DNA from: Rosa chinensis
Lineage: Eukaryota; Streptophyta; Magnoliopsida; Rosales; Rosaceae
Length of the DNA stretch: 64,000 bases
Assembly: GCF_002994745.2 (NCBI RefSeq)
Contig: NC_037092.1
Coordinates: forward strand, 2,842,501-2,906,500
Reading direction: 5' to 3'
Of this stretch, positions 42,731-54,796 are shown piece by piece. Both the position numbers and the translations under genes were made by a program. The notes beneath the pieces are model-generated. The model was not told where the DNA came from and ran no database searches. It worked only from the letters and a program-made list of their open reading frames with translations. Position 1 is the first letter of the stretch. Each line of letters begins with the position of its first letter.

Positions 42731-42952
42731 TGTTCAAGTAAATCCTTATTTGTGTGTCTAGCTCAAACCCTAGGTTACTTGACCTAGTGGTAATAATGTT
42801 TAATTAGAAGGATCTAGATATTCCTATTCAATGTATGATTACCTTTTCTTGTATGATTCGGATACTATGCATTGTAATCCTCTAATTAAGAGGCCCCTAT
42901 TATCAATGAGAATACACAGTAATTTTCTCTCAATTCCCGTTTCTCTAAAACA
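42731..42952 (+). repeat. 3' LTR of the copia element
   Basis: 222 bp, begins TGTTCAAG and ends CTAAAACA. The TATA box of the 5' copy is mutated here (CTAATTAAGAGG). Confidence 0.88.
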
Positions 42953-42957
42953 TTTTC

Positions 42958-43180
42958 TAATTTTTTTATTTTTATATAACGATAACTGGATCATATTGTG
43001 ATGCTCTAAAAAGAAAATAGAAATTTTGAAGACTCTTTGGAAAAGAGCAATGGCCAATGGGGGCATTTAGAAATAGTATCCATATTGCAAGATAATAAGA
43101 GGCCGAGCGGTCTTTTTTAATTATAGAAAGCCAAAAAATTGTTCAAGTTCAAGAAAAAACGAGAATAAATTTCAGAGTAT
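42958..43180. other. Intergenic, nothing recognised
   Basis: AT-rich DNA between the copia 3' target duplication and the next inverted-repeat element. Confidence 0.5.
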
Positions 43181-43429
43181 GGCTCTTTCCACCCTATAAT
43201 TTTTTTATTCACCCTACATCTAACTTTTGCCACCAAAATTTCTAATATTACCCTTGTGTGTTAGATTAAAATAGAAAACAAAATAAAAACTGCAGTGTCC
43301 TCGTCTACAATTGCAAAGAAACCAACCATACCACACCATTGTCGAATCAAACCGCAGCGCTGCCTCGCCTTCTTCTAAATAAATCTCTCTTTAATTTTAT
43401 CTGATAGCTAGCAAAGAACTCCACTTAAT

Positions 43430-43752
43430 GGCACGTTTACTTACTTGGAATAGAATTGAATGTAATGGAATGATTACGGAGTAAAAACACCCTTGTGTTT
43501 ACTAACACATAAAGGAATCAGAATGATTCCAGGTAAAAGAATTCATGTGTTTACTAACACATGAAGGAATCGGAATTGGTGTAGGTCCCACCTATTTATC
43601 AGGAATCGATTCCTGAATACTCAGGAATTCGATTACGAAGGGGGGAGATGGGTTTAGGAATCATTCCTCCAGAATCAATACCGATTCCTTTCTTCTCCCA
43701 TTCCACTTGTCTTCAATTCATGATTATTTTCCATTCTAAGTAAGTAAACATA
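43430..43752. mobile_element. MITE with GTTTACTTACTT termini
   Basis: Left end GGCACGTTTACTTACTTGGA and right end (reverse complement GTATGTTTACTTACTTAGA) are inverted copies. About 320 bp with no coding potential. The target duplication is not clear. Confidence 0.6.
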
Positions 43753-43944
43753 CTATTAGATTGATGGAGCAAGAGAAGAGAGAGAGAGACAGAGGGGAAA
43801 AAAAAAAAAAAAAGGACAGGAAGAAAGGGATAGAGAGTTAGAGACTAGCCAATAGCGTGCGGCACATTTGGTGGTTAGGTGTAGTGAATCACTCATGATG
43901 CATTGTATGATGAACGGAACTAGGGAAGTGTTGGGAGTGTGTAT

Positions 43945-44983
43945 CAGCCACACTCACTCTCAAGTTGCCATGTGTATGGACAGGCTCACAGAAAATATGG
44001 TCTTTCTATTTCCATTCTTTACCCCTCTTTAAATTAAAATTAAAAATAAAATTAAAAACACACTCTCTCTCCCTCTCTCACTCTCCTCCGTCGTCTCACC
44101 CAGTCTCTGCAACGTCTAATCACAGCATGACCCATTACGCCATTGACGGACTTGTAGACTCCAAAATCAAATTTGGTTTTCTCTCTTACTTCTCATCATC
44201 ATCATCATCATCAATGTAGGGGTATACTCTCTCTCTCTCTCTCTCTCTAACCAAACCTCTATTTCAGAAACTCAACATTCTTTTCTGGGTGTCGAACACT
44301 TAGTTTTCTCTGTTGAAGGACCCAAATGGGTTTTCTCTTTGTTTCTCTTCCCTGCATTTATCCCTTTTTTTTTTCTTTTTCCAATTTTTGTGTAGACGCT
44401 GTCGGGGTCGGAGCTCCGGCTACTTCCCCACACCAGGACAGAGTCCTCAGTGGGGTCGGGCTTTCATAGATCAGCTATTAGAGCAGCTGGCCCAAATTAA
44501 AATCACAGGGATTGTTTTCAAAAACCAGAGAAACGCAATCCCATATCAAAAATTCTGAAAATTCAACCAAATCTTATAACTTTAGGGCTAGGAGACGGCG
44601 ATGGAGGCACAGAATAGCAGGCTCATCAATAGCAAGTCCGACTTCAACCTCAGTATCCAATCTCAGTGATGACGTCGACAGGGTGGTCGTAAGCAATTTC
44701 GCGGCGGAGGACTCTTGGTTGCGGTAGGCGCCTACGGCGTTTTAGGCGGAGGCTGCGAGGGGACGGTTGGGGTGGAAGGCGGCTGCAGCGGCGAGGACCC
44801 TAGAGATGTCGGGGCTGGGGTGTGAGAGAAGATAAAGAGTTTGGATAAATTCAAGGAAATTGAATTTAAAAAACTTAGAAAAAAATTAAAGAGGGGTAAA
44901 AAATGGAAATTGAAAAATTATATTTTTTATGAGCCTTTCTCCATGCACTAGGCAAGTTGAGGAGTGAATATGGGGAGTGGCTG
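43945..44983. mobile_element. Nested element with ~100-bp diverged inverted repeats
   Basis: 43945-44033 and 44888-44983 are inverted, diverged copies (landmarks CTCAAGTTGCC, TGGACAGGCTCA and TTTACCCCTCTTTAA). The interior is part GC-rich (44390-44840) with no recognised protein. A (CATCAT)n run lies near 44198. Confidence 0.45.
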
Positions 44984-45644
44984 TTGTTTTTTTAGAGATT
45001 AAAATAACTGTCAGTGCATTTATACTGTCGGTGCATACAATCCTCTCTAGTGAGTATGGCTAATACACACTCAGGTAAGTATGAGCCCAGCACTCCTCTA
45101 TTATGAAACACCATGGACCCATATCACCAATGAACATCACAGCTCTGCCCATTTCTGGGGATCCCTCCTCTCTTGTTCTGATGCCATGGTTTTCTCAAAA
45201 TCTCACTACCTAGTGTTCTCTTATCTATGCACTCTCTTTAACTTTGATCAGTGACGAGGAGTTCAATTGGGAGGTATTAATTGGCTTCTTGTAGAGGATT
45301 GAAGGAGCTTGGCAGAGGTGCCAGTCGTAGGCTCGTAGCAAGGGTGCGAGTGGTTGTTGCAATTTGTCATTCTTTTTTTATTTATTTTAAATTTCTTTAT
45401 TGGAAGGTTAAAATTGAAATATTTGAGTGATGTTTATTTTGTAAGGTGAACAAAATAGATTGTAGGGTGGTAGTAGCCTATTATTATTGAAATCCAACTA
45501 CGTAACAATCATAAAGGAGTACAAACACATTTTCTTGATGCTAGGTTTCAATGAAAGTGCACGATGTGTGGTCGGTATTTGAAATGGTTTGCACTTAATT
45601 TGTAGCTATGGGCTTTCTTTCTTGATTTGGCTAGGCGACCTGGG

Positions 45645-46839
45645 TCAAGCGTCCCCTTTAATTAATTTCATCAGCTTCTCAACGATATTCAGTTTCCCCT
45701 GGATTTGGCTACTCAATCTCTCCATTTCTGTTCGTTTGCGAGCCTCATTCAGTGTACTAAAATCAGCTTCCAGTTGGCTTTTGTACTCTTCTAGACTCTT
45801 GTTGTACTCTAACTTGCGATTAAATTCATCCTCAAGTTCTGAAACCTGCAGATGGTAACAACTTCAGAGGTATGCATAATGCAAAAGTTATGCATAATGC
45901 AAAAGTTGATAAATCAGAAGGGAGTTTCTTTTAGAGAAAATAGTAATAATCTGCAGAGTTTATAATTGTATACTACTTGTATTACCCTCTGCTCAGCAGC
46001 TAATTTCTCTTCCTCCAGCTGTTGAAGCATCAGTAGGCGAGAAGTTTGCAACGTCTCAGCAGCCTCCCTCGCTTCCCTTTCTCTTCTAAGACTAATAATT
46101 GCATCCTTTCAAGTCGAAAGGAAATAATTTGAGGGCAAAAATAAAAGGAAGAGACACTTTAATAGAACAATTAGAATATAATGCTACTCTTACCATCTTC
46201 TCTGATTCTTCCTTTGCAAATTCCTCTTCTAAAGCAGCTATACTTCGTCTCAAGTTCGAATGCATGGCATTGAGCTCATCTACCTTCTTTTTCCTCTCCG
46301 CATCTTAAGAAATTACAACGGTTATTGAATACTTATAAAAAACTCCTTTCTTGATTAAGTAAATAAATATCAAATGATTTACATCATAATCCGTAGTTTG
46401 AACAAAAGCCATTTCATGTAGGCTGTAGCTAATGCTTTATAAGGTTACCAACAGATGGTTTCAGGAATTAGGGTACCAACAGTCAACTTACCAATATCAG
46501 TGCACTTCTTTACAGCCGAATCAATTAAAGTCTGAAGTCTTTTCTCCTCAAGAAGATGGGCTTTCTCACTCTTCTCATACCATTTCATCATGCAATCCTT
46601 AAGGTCGTTAATATGCTCAGCTAGTTCTTTGCCGTTCCCCTGCATATATATAACCAACAAGAAGATGTTAAAGACAACCTACATTTAAGATAAACAACTC
46701 AAGTGAACAAACAGTAAGTTGTACATAAGAGATAAACCTCATCACCAAGCTTCTCATTCAGCAATGCCCGGACTAGTTCTTTTGTGAAGTCAACATCACC
46801 ATGGGTCTGGTCTAGTGAAGCCATGAATCGAGCTCTGAG
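45645..46839 (-). CDS. Motorless kinesin-14 stalk protein (ATK-like), 221 aa
   Basis: Five exons (46738-46839, 46492-46639, 46194-46303, 45986-46105, 45645-45845), all with GT-AG borders. From the ATG at 46824 they join in one open frame of 221 residues. The protein matches the N-terminal tail/stalk of ATK1/ATK5-type kinesin-14: DFTKELVRALLNEKLGDE, then a Lys/Glu-rich coiled coil with AVKKCTDI, EEEFAKEESEKM and RREREAREAAETLQ. The order of segments matches the full-length family. It ends GDA-stop before the neck, so the P-loop motor is absent. A complete relative lies on the same strand at 62208-64000+. Such a product could dimerise with a full kinesin, but that is inference. Exon 1 may extend upstream as leader. 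Confidence 0.72.
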
Positions 46840-47980
46840 CTAGGATTGCAGTTTTGAAACAATGAAAATGTAGATGAACAGATCCTATCTAACATATAGC
46901 TTTATATAGTACTCAGAAAAGCACAAGAGAAACTTACTGTATAAGGAAACCAATTAAGCAAGCGCCATCTAAGATTTGCTCTCTAAGAAAATTGAACAAC
47001 ATTAACATTATCTTACACGATTTTCTGGCTGTCAGATAAAAACCATATCCCAAGGTTAATGGTACGTCCCCAAACGAAATGAAATAAAACTACAGCTATC
47101 CTTCACCAGTACGAAAAGGAACATTTAATTTCGAAAAGAGTATTTGATAAGATTCAGAATTTTTCTTAATTAGAGATACGATTCTTTCATAATTAATTCA
47201 AGATTTTATGAGATACTTAGGCTTAAAGGGTAAAATTCAAATAATGATAATGAACAAGGAAATGATCAGGGTCCCGATCCATTTTTCAACCTTGACACAA
47301 TTACAGTCAATCACAATCTCAAACGAAAGTCTAATCTGATCCAAAATCTTCCTTTCCTTGGGTTGGAAGAAATCCAGAAATCTGTCTCCCTTAATTCTTA
47401 TAACCTCCCATCTGGAGATCCGTCTCCCTTGCAAGATTGATTACAATCACCATCGATATCTCTTTTGAAGAAAATGAACTTGGAGATTAGAGGAATTGTT
47501 AGTGCCATAATGTTAAACTTTGGTACTTCCACTAAAACTAATTGGCACATTTATGTGAAGTGTGATTCTAGTGCAAATTATTTGTACCTTCAATGTAAAC
47601 CTTGATCAGTATTAGTGTAAATCATTGATAGTTTTTCGTGTTAAGCATTCATAATTTTACTGCATAATGATCATAATACATTTGGCGCAAACATTGATGC
47701 TTAATATCAGATTATAAATAGACAAATAGTTGATTAAACATCACATATTTGATCATGATAAAACTAAAATCATTTACAACCCTCATATCGATCCACTAAT
47801 AAAAAGAAGGAAGAAAACAGAGCACACACATTGCCATCCAGAAATTGCAAGAATCATTGTGCAACAAGTCATTCGATCATCGCCATCCTCACATGCCAAT
47901 AACAATTGCAATTCCAATCCATTAGTAGCAATTGTGCCAGTAATAGTACTGGAGCTAAAATCACATGTTGCCTTGTCAAT
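46840..47980. other. Upstream region of the motorless kinesin and AT-rich spacer
   Basis: A possible untranslated leader exon with a GTAAGT donor lies at about 46940-46985 (minus strand). Otherwise no gene. A 65-codon minus-strand frame at 47237-47434 has no recognisable motif. Confidence 0.4.
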
Positions 47981-48330
47981 GTAAACATTCGAAGCTGATG
48001 ATGACCCGAGCTGCAAGGACCGCCCAGTCACAGTTCTCAATCGCTCTAGCTTCATGGCTACCTCTTTCACGGTAGGCCTTTATTCCCCTTTCAACCTAGA
48101 ACTTACAACTCTTGCCAGATTAGCCACTTTTTCCACTACGGCAGCACTCTCATAATTTTTTTTTCGACCTCATTGACAATGTCTTGGTTAAGAATTTGAA
48201 ATAAGCGACTTCAATGAAGAAGCTAGCAAACATGTGAATGTCTTCTCTAACTCAGGCCTAGAAAAATAAACTGCATCTTGGCTTGTGGCTTGTCAGGAGC
48301 TCTGCTCGGACATCAATAAAGATGCATACA
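47980..48330 (-). pseudogene. Wall-associated-kinase-like C-terminal fragment
   Basis: On the minus strand, broken frames spell the end of a WAK-type protein kinase: AELLTS near 48300, then VEKVANLA-like and RLKGE, an in-frame stop, and RPTVKEVAMKLERLRTVTG (48016-48080). The R-P-T-V/M-K-E-V motif is the conserved C-lobe end of these receptor kinases. The stop exactly before R-P-T and frame changes upstream mark it as a relic; the rest of the kinase and the extracellular part are missing. Confidence 0.65.
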
Positions 48331-51330
48331 TCACGCATTCTCATTCTCAATATTTGAAGGCTAAATGAATGAGTATTGGTCTTCCATTATCTTCTTTTTT
48401 TTTTGGTCAAAGGTTTTCCATTATCCTTCACTTATGACAAATGCAAATGAAAAGTTTGTCTGCTAGCTGTTTGATAAAATAACTGTGTTACTGTGACCCC
48501 AATAAAAGTGTCACGTTTCAGTGATCTTTAAATGATCCTTTACACTTGTGCGGTAGTGGGTACTATTGGTTCTTAGATCTTAGTACCTTCACTCTATTGC
48601 TTAATACATTGTTTTGGAACTCAGTTGAAAGCCTTGAAATACATACTGGCATGGTTCAGAGAAAACCAAGAATTACTATACTACTTCCTTCAGTTAAGTT
48701 CGAACTTCATATTCTGCGAAGAGATGAAACTTGGTTGTTTAAGGAATTAGTAATGCATGGTAGTCATTTAGGATCATGGACTGCAAGGATAAAAACAGAG
48801 CACCATATTATGGCTAAAGTGGGAGGTACGGGCATGCACACAAGTGAACTGTTGAGCTGTACATCTTTCAAGCTAGACTCTCCATCTGGACAAGCACTTT
48901 CTGCAATTTGAGCTACAGTTCGGTTAATCATATCATCTTGGAAAGTTTTACCCCTGTAGTTTGTCATTTCAGTCACATTGTTGCTGCATGTATATATATA
49001 TTGCCTTCCAAAAGTCATGTTGTAGACCAAATTCGATATCATTGAGCTTGAGAATACCGACGCGATTCCCACATTATTTACACATGTAATGATTACTTCT
49101 TATAGTTGAAGTATCAGTGCGTACCGTATATAAAGTGCATAAACCATAGCTTTATCCTAAAAAGAAGAAGATGAAAAGAAAATAATTAAGCTCAAGCACT
49201 AGAATATGTTTTTGCAGTAAGGTAAACCACCATAAAGACTATGTTCCAGTTTGGCGGCGGTGAGTATCGAAAATCTGTGTCTTGTGCTTTTCACATATAT
49301 ATATATATAACTTCATATATGAGCTGATTAAATATAAGTTGCTTTTCATCTGTAATTGTTTATAGCAACTAGAACAACAACCCGAGATTCTGAAACCAAT
49401 CGAGCTTATTTAAACGGACGTTTAGCATCTGCATCTGCATATACGTGATCGATACAATTGCACTTATTCTGCTCTCGCCTCTTTAATGAACCACCACTCA
49501 GAGCTGAGGTACTGGCTTGTGAGAATACAAAGCTTCCCGAAGTTAGTTAATTCAAAGTTTATTCTTGATTCTCATATGAATTAAGAGAATGAGATCGAGG
49601 CTAGGTTTGGTCACGAAGCGGAACAAACAGCGTACCTCACATATATATATGCAATCCAACTGTTATTGATTAGCAAGCATGTTCTTCAATTAACTAGTTT
49701 TCGATCTCTTTAATTTTGGTTTAATTGAGAATAATATATGCAAGTACATTCATATATCAACCTTATCTTTCAGGTACTTGTTTGATTAATTATTGATCCA
49801 AAAGAAAGAAAAAGAATTTGTTGCTCCTACCTAATTTGCTTGGATTGCTCAGTTATCCAAAACATTTTGTCCTCAGATGAGACAATACTTATCATGTTCC
49901 TGCTGCAGGTGTCACAAAATTCGTTCTGCAACAATTAAATAACTTTAAAAACACTCAGCTTGCTTGTATATAATTCATCATTATCTCCCACAAATCCACA
50001 ATGATCACAAACTTGTAGGCACTCGATCTCATACAGTTTAAAAAGAAAAGAAAAAGAGGATAAATTATGAATGGGGCGCCTTAATTAGGATGGAGACAAT
50101 TAGTTTCATTATTGATGAAGATTAGAAAGGACTGTTTGGACATATAAGTAGCCATCGATTGGGTAAATTAGGAGCCAACCAGAGACTTACCCCTCAGTTT
50201 ACGCGTGCATGATAATTAGGTCTTTGTCTCAGTTCATGAGCGCACTAGCTCACATTTGATTTTGATCTTCAGGGGTACTAGCTTGAAATTTATTTATATA
50301 GTCAGGCGATACAAATTAAACCACTAGTACTGGTCAAGAATCAAGATCAAAATAATGGATTCATGATCTGGTTCTGCAAATTAAAAAGTTGCACGATCGA
50401 CCTAATTACATTATTTCTTGAACTTTGTTCGTTTTGATTTCGATCAAGTAGTACAAAAGCAGAAGATGTCGAACAGATGGGTACGTACCATTCGATTCGA
50501 CAGTGGTATCAACCGTGACATCAAGCATAGATCGTGTTAATTAATCAACTCAATCTAGCAGAATATAATATGGCTTCAAATCCTCTGTCTCCATGTTTCT
50601 GTCTCCTTTTCTGTCCCTCCATTAAACATGTTAACATATGTCATTTCATTCTAACTCACTTAACACCATCTAACTCTGTTAACTCTAAACAGAACAACAA
50701 AAACTTACACACAAAAAAAAAATCTAATTATACCAAAATGAAAAATGCAGAATGCAATTCCAACTCGAGACTTCTCTCTCGAAGTCGAATTCACACAGCA
50801 TTACTTACTAGAAAAGAAAATTAGGCCGTTTTTTTTTTGCGTTCGATTTAATTCGGCCACCGTCACTTTTCTGATCTCTTTTTGGATGGGCAAATCTGAT
50901 TTGCTTCTTAAGTTGGAGATTTTGATTGTGGTTCAAATTCAATTTTGGCATCAGAAGGGATTGAATCTTCATCTGGGTTCTCTTCCTTGCGATTGTTCTA
51001 GAAGTGGGTCGCTCTACTTTTACATCTTTTGGTCGCTTTGATTTGATTTTGCTAATGGAGTTGTATAAAATCTGAGTTCTTGTTTGGATTCTGGGTTCAT
51101 GTTGACGAAGTCGAAAGAATTTATGTAGTCTTTGTAGCGAAGTTCAAAGAACCCAGCCATGAGAGGCAAAGAAATCTTAGAAATTGAAATAACAGCTTGT
51201 CTAGATCTGCCATGATTTTCATCCCTGAGCAGATGTGTAGCAGATGTTAAGCATAATTACTTTAGAGGTCAGGGATTCACATGGTTTGTTCTTTGGTGTT
51301 GTATACAGGTAGAAAGAGTTCCATATGAAT

Positions 51331-51334
<4 letters not shown>

Positions 51335-51374
<40 letters not shown>
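51335..51374. repeat. GA microsatellite
   Basis: About 20 GA units, followed by GA-rich sequence to 51400. Confidence 0.95.
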
Positions 51375-51377
<3 letters not shown>

Positions 51378-52019
51378 GATGGGACGGAGGAGAAGATGAG
51401 AGATGCAGTCCGTCTTTCATAAATTTTTTTTTTTTCCGAACTAAACGAAGTTAGATTGCTGTTAGTTGTCTTAGCTGGCAGACCACGTGTCAAATATTGA
51501 TTAGGTAACAGGGAAGGAGACAGAGGATTGAGTAGAGAAGATTTGAAGCCCAGAAATATCTTCCACTACTGGCCTTTTGTTTTGCCCATCCTCAAGCTCC
51601 ACGTTTGTTATTAATTATTATCCCTGCGCTTTAGAAAGGTATCTGATGAATGTGGATAATCCCCATGTGTAATATCCCACCACTGGGAGTGGTCTGCCGA
51701 ACCCTAAACAGATCATAGAAGGCACCCTCGACCCTAAGCAGCAGCCTTAATAGTACGTCCAAACATATAGAAACAACTATATTCCACAGGTGTGATTAGC
51801 AGTACGTAAGAACCTGTTAACACCACCAACAAAACAACTAATTAAAGGGAATTACAATCGACACATATATTATATATAATATAATAAGGACTGTTTTCAT
51901 TAGTTGTTGTTAAAGCTGTGCGGCCGCGCGCTTTTATCTTTTATATGAATGCCATGCCATCCGGAGTTTGGAACAGTCCTAATCACTGGAGATGTGAAAA
52001 CAATGATCTTAAAGCAAGT

Positions 52020-52200
52020 TCACCCGGTGAGTCACCAGGTTATCTATTATTCACTGTTTTATGTGTTATTTCACCATCTGAGTCACGAGCACAGTGTATT
52101 TCGTGTCTTGGGTCACCCTATACAGTGTTCTGGGTCACCATGGTGACCTGCACAGTTTATTTTGTGCCTTAGGTCACGAACACAGTGTATTTCGTGACTC
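52020..52200 (+). repeat. Short-period repeat with GGTCAC / ACAGTGTATTTCGTG modules
   Basis: GTCAC followed by a few bases and ACAGTGTATTTCGTG recurs at a spacing of roughly 28-50 bp, at about 52090, 52120, 52150 and 52175, with variation. Origin unknown. Confidence 0.6.
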
Positions 52201-52280
52201 AGAAAATGAAAATATACATTAAAAAGTAGTGAATAGTAGGTAAACCAACAGGTGAAAATAGCTAGAGTGGCCCAATTTCA

Positions 52281-52984
52281 TCATCTCTAACCCAAACTAA
52301 CTAAAGTGGAGTTAAAATGGCTTATTAGTCAAAAGTCGAGTAAAAATGACTAAGAAACGGTGGTAGAAAGCCAAAGTGGGCCCCACCTTCCACTTTCCAA
52401 ATCTGCAGCAGCAAGCCTTTACGCGCCAGAGGGAGAGTAGGAGAGAGAGAGAGACTCGCGCAAAACAACAAAATAATGGGGGCTAAAGGAGAAACGCACT
52501 TGGCACGCGCGTTGACACTGGGGCCCGCCTGCTCCAGAGGCCGTTGTGGGCTTCCAACTGTTATGAAATGGGCGGCCGTGATTCACTCTTAATTAATTCG
52601 ATTAAAAATGGAAAGCTCAGATTAATTGGCACCAAAAAAAAAAAAAGTAAATTTATAATCTTTTAATTTATAATATAACAGTAAAAAAAATACGATAGAT
52701 TAAATTTAACGGTTAATAATAAAATAATATAATTTTAAATGAAAAAATTCGAAAAAATTATAAAAAATTAGTTAATGACGAAATATTTTATAAAGTAATT
52801 AAGTATGATATATAAAATTTATATTGTAGTTAAATAATTGTCTAAAATGATTAAAATTCTGAAATTACTATGACTTTTGACTAAAGAGAATTTGGAGATG
52901 CAAAATCTGAATAAATAGTAATAACACTAGGAGTGTTAGATTTTAAAATGACTATAATTTTTAACAAAAGAGTTAGAGATGCCC
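52281..52984. mobile_element. Probable MITE with CATCTCTAAC termini
   Basis: The left TCATCTCTAACCC and the right GAGTTAGAGATGCCC are inverted copies. A second inverted match (TTAGTCAAAAGTC near 52330 and GACTTTTGACTAAAG near 52870) lies inside. The interior is AT-rich and non-coding. Termini of the GGGCATCTC type are common among plant MITEs. No target duplication was established. Confidence 0.45.
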
Positions 52985-54746
52985 GTATAAGTTCAGACCC
53001 CAGAGGGGTGCCAAGCGGCCATTAGATTCAGTAGCTAGCTAGCTTTTAGCTTATAATTTAAGTTTTGGTAAAAGTTGAGAAGTGAAGAAGATAATGAGAT
53101 GATTGATGGTGATGATGACCCCTCCAAGGCTAGAAAGACGAATAGTACGCAATGTCAAACTAAAACAACAAAATTAGTAAATTAGTTGGTTACAATCTTC
53201 GAATTCACAAGAGAAAAAGTAGGCAATGCATCAGATCGATCATTGCTAGGTTAAAAGCACTGGCAAATGCAATTTGGAATTCCATACAACGTTGTAGCTT
53301 GAAATTAGCTCCTCCTTGTATTTATATGTGAATAAAGTGGTTTTATAAAGATTTGTCTCTCCAAATTTGTGGAGGAAAAGTTGTATTATAATTGAATGGA
53401 TAAAAAAAAAAAAAATACAAGACATCAAGATCGGAAACCCTAACAAAACATGAACTACTTGTCAAAAAAAAAATACCATCCCCTGAAGAACAACAAAAAT
53501 TCCTAAACAGATCGACTTGTCTCTTAAACAGATCTTCATTAGTCGGTACTTGTTAAACTTCCATTGATGTTCCAACCAAATTTCAATCTCTCAAAATGCA
53601 AGAGTGGAGAATACGTTCGTTGGATTCTCTGTTTGAATTTGGAATTAATCACACATATATGACCAACGATACAGGTCATTCAAAAGACAAAAACCCACAA
53701 GAAGCCAGTAATTTCCAGATCGAGTTGCATAGGCTCACATTGTGGTGCATGTAGCTGTTGGAGGTAGAGAAACAAGCTAGCTTTCTAGCTGCAAGAAACA
53801 CGTGAAGATGCTGCAACCGTTGGAGGTACTCACCTGTTATGCCATGTTCTTTGCTATAGCTTAACTCAGAAAATTGGAAGCACGTATACTCTTTCCTTGT
53901 TTGTAATTTTGTATCATCAAGGCCTGGATAAGCTTCAAACTTGGATAATATGTAACTGAAAATGAAAATGTGCTCTCATCCTCATTCCGACAACCTATAA
54001 TTCTATATATTTGAATCATGGAATCATACATTTCATCATTTAGGTCACTTTTCAAGATTAATTTCTCCACTAAAAGAAATTAACCAATCCAATTATTTCT
54101 TGATAGTCTACACTAAATTCACATATAAAATGAAATTGGAATGATAACTGTGATAATCAAACTGCTAACTTATAGAGAGGAAGATGGGGAGGTAGTGATG
54201 GAATGTGTGACTCACCTTATAGTGGTCCGTTACCCACTATATAGTTTCTTGCAGGGATTGGCCAAAACATAAAAGTTTCTCCTAGTGGTGAGGTAAAAGT
54301 TGCAAGCCCCTTTATTTCTGTTGTTTACATTTAAAGATGAGTTGCAAGTTCCTTTCAAAACAAGGTGAGGAGATCCTTGATATTTTGTAATAATTGTAGT
54401 AGCAACACTAAACAAAATGCATAAGCTTTGTCCTAATTCTATCATAATTCCCAAGCCTTTCTCTCTTATGGTTAACAATATAAAGGAGTAGATAAATAGA
54501 TTGTCATATTGGAAATTAGCTAGGTTTGAAAATTATGCTATAATACCCATGTATAGATTCATAATACTAATGGTTAATGAGCTTGATAAATGAGATCAAG
54601 TATGCCAATCTGATTTTAATTAGCCAGAACGGCAACATCAATTCTAGAAAAATCTCTTTTTATTATTAATAACATTGTTCTTTTTAAATGTTGCCAGATT
54701 TCTGTCCTCGTCCGCACAAATTCCACAGAACATTTCCATCATTGCC

Positions 54747-54753
54747 TATATAA
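54747..54753 (+). promoter_or_regulatory. TATA box of the TauE/SafE gene
   Basis: TATATAA 44 bp before the ATG at 54797, so the leader would be very short (about 10-20 bases). Confidence 0.65.
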
Positions 54754-54796
54754 GACTACTCATTAATAAAGCACCATCAAAATATATCTCAAACAA

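Larger units (their letters stand above)
32094..42952 (+). mobile_element. Decayed Ty1/copia retrotransposon
   Basis: LTRs of about 222 bp (32094-32316 and 42731-42952) are flanked by a 5-bp duplication TTTTC (32089-32093 and 42953-42957). After the 5' LTR comes a PBS-like TTATCAGCACGA; before the 3' LTR is a purine tract (CAAGGGGAAG). The domain order is Gag with zinc knuckle, pre-integrase, integrase, reverse transcriptase, RNase H, as in Ty1/copia. All pol frames are broken by stops and shifts, and the two LTRs differ at roughly 6-7% of positions by eye, so the insertion is old. A CACTA element (36702-40823) interrupts it between integrase and reverse transcriptase. Confidence 0.9.
43181..45478. 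mobile_element. Inverted-repeat DNA element with nested insertions
   Basis: The left end GGCTCTTTCCACCCTATAAT and the reverse complement of the right end, GGCTACTACCACCCTACAAT, are alike over about 40 bp. The flanking trinucleotide TAT is on both sides (43178-43180, 45479-45481), compatible with a 3-bp duplication but weak evidence. Inside are at least two further inverted-repeat pairs (43430-43752 and 43945-44983). No transposase frame is present. Confidence 0.5.
48340..54740. other. Long AT-rich intergenic region
   Basis: Over 6 kb without a supportable gene. A minus-strand 102-codon frame at 48764-49072 is the only one with a natural-looking composition (several Asn-Val/Thr sites and Cys), but I cannot place it. 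The region holds a GA microsatellite (51335-51374), a short-period repeat (52020-52200) and a probable MITE (52281-52984). Confidence 0.5.

Noticed and set aside
48764..49072. 102-codon minus-strand frame
   Set aside because: No recognisable motif and no supporting exon nearby; left as unassigned intergenic DNA.
50579..51540. Possible element bounded by TCCTCTGTCTCC inverted ends
   Set aside because: Only about 12 bp agree and no target duplication was found.
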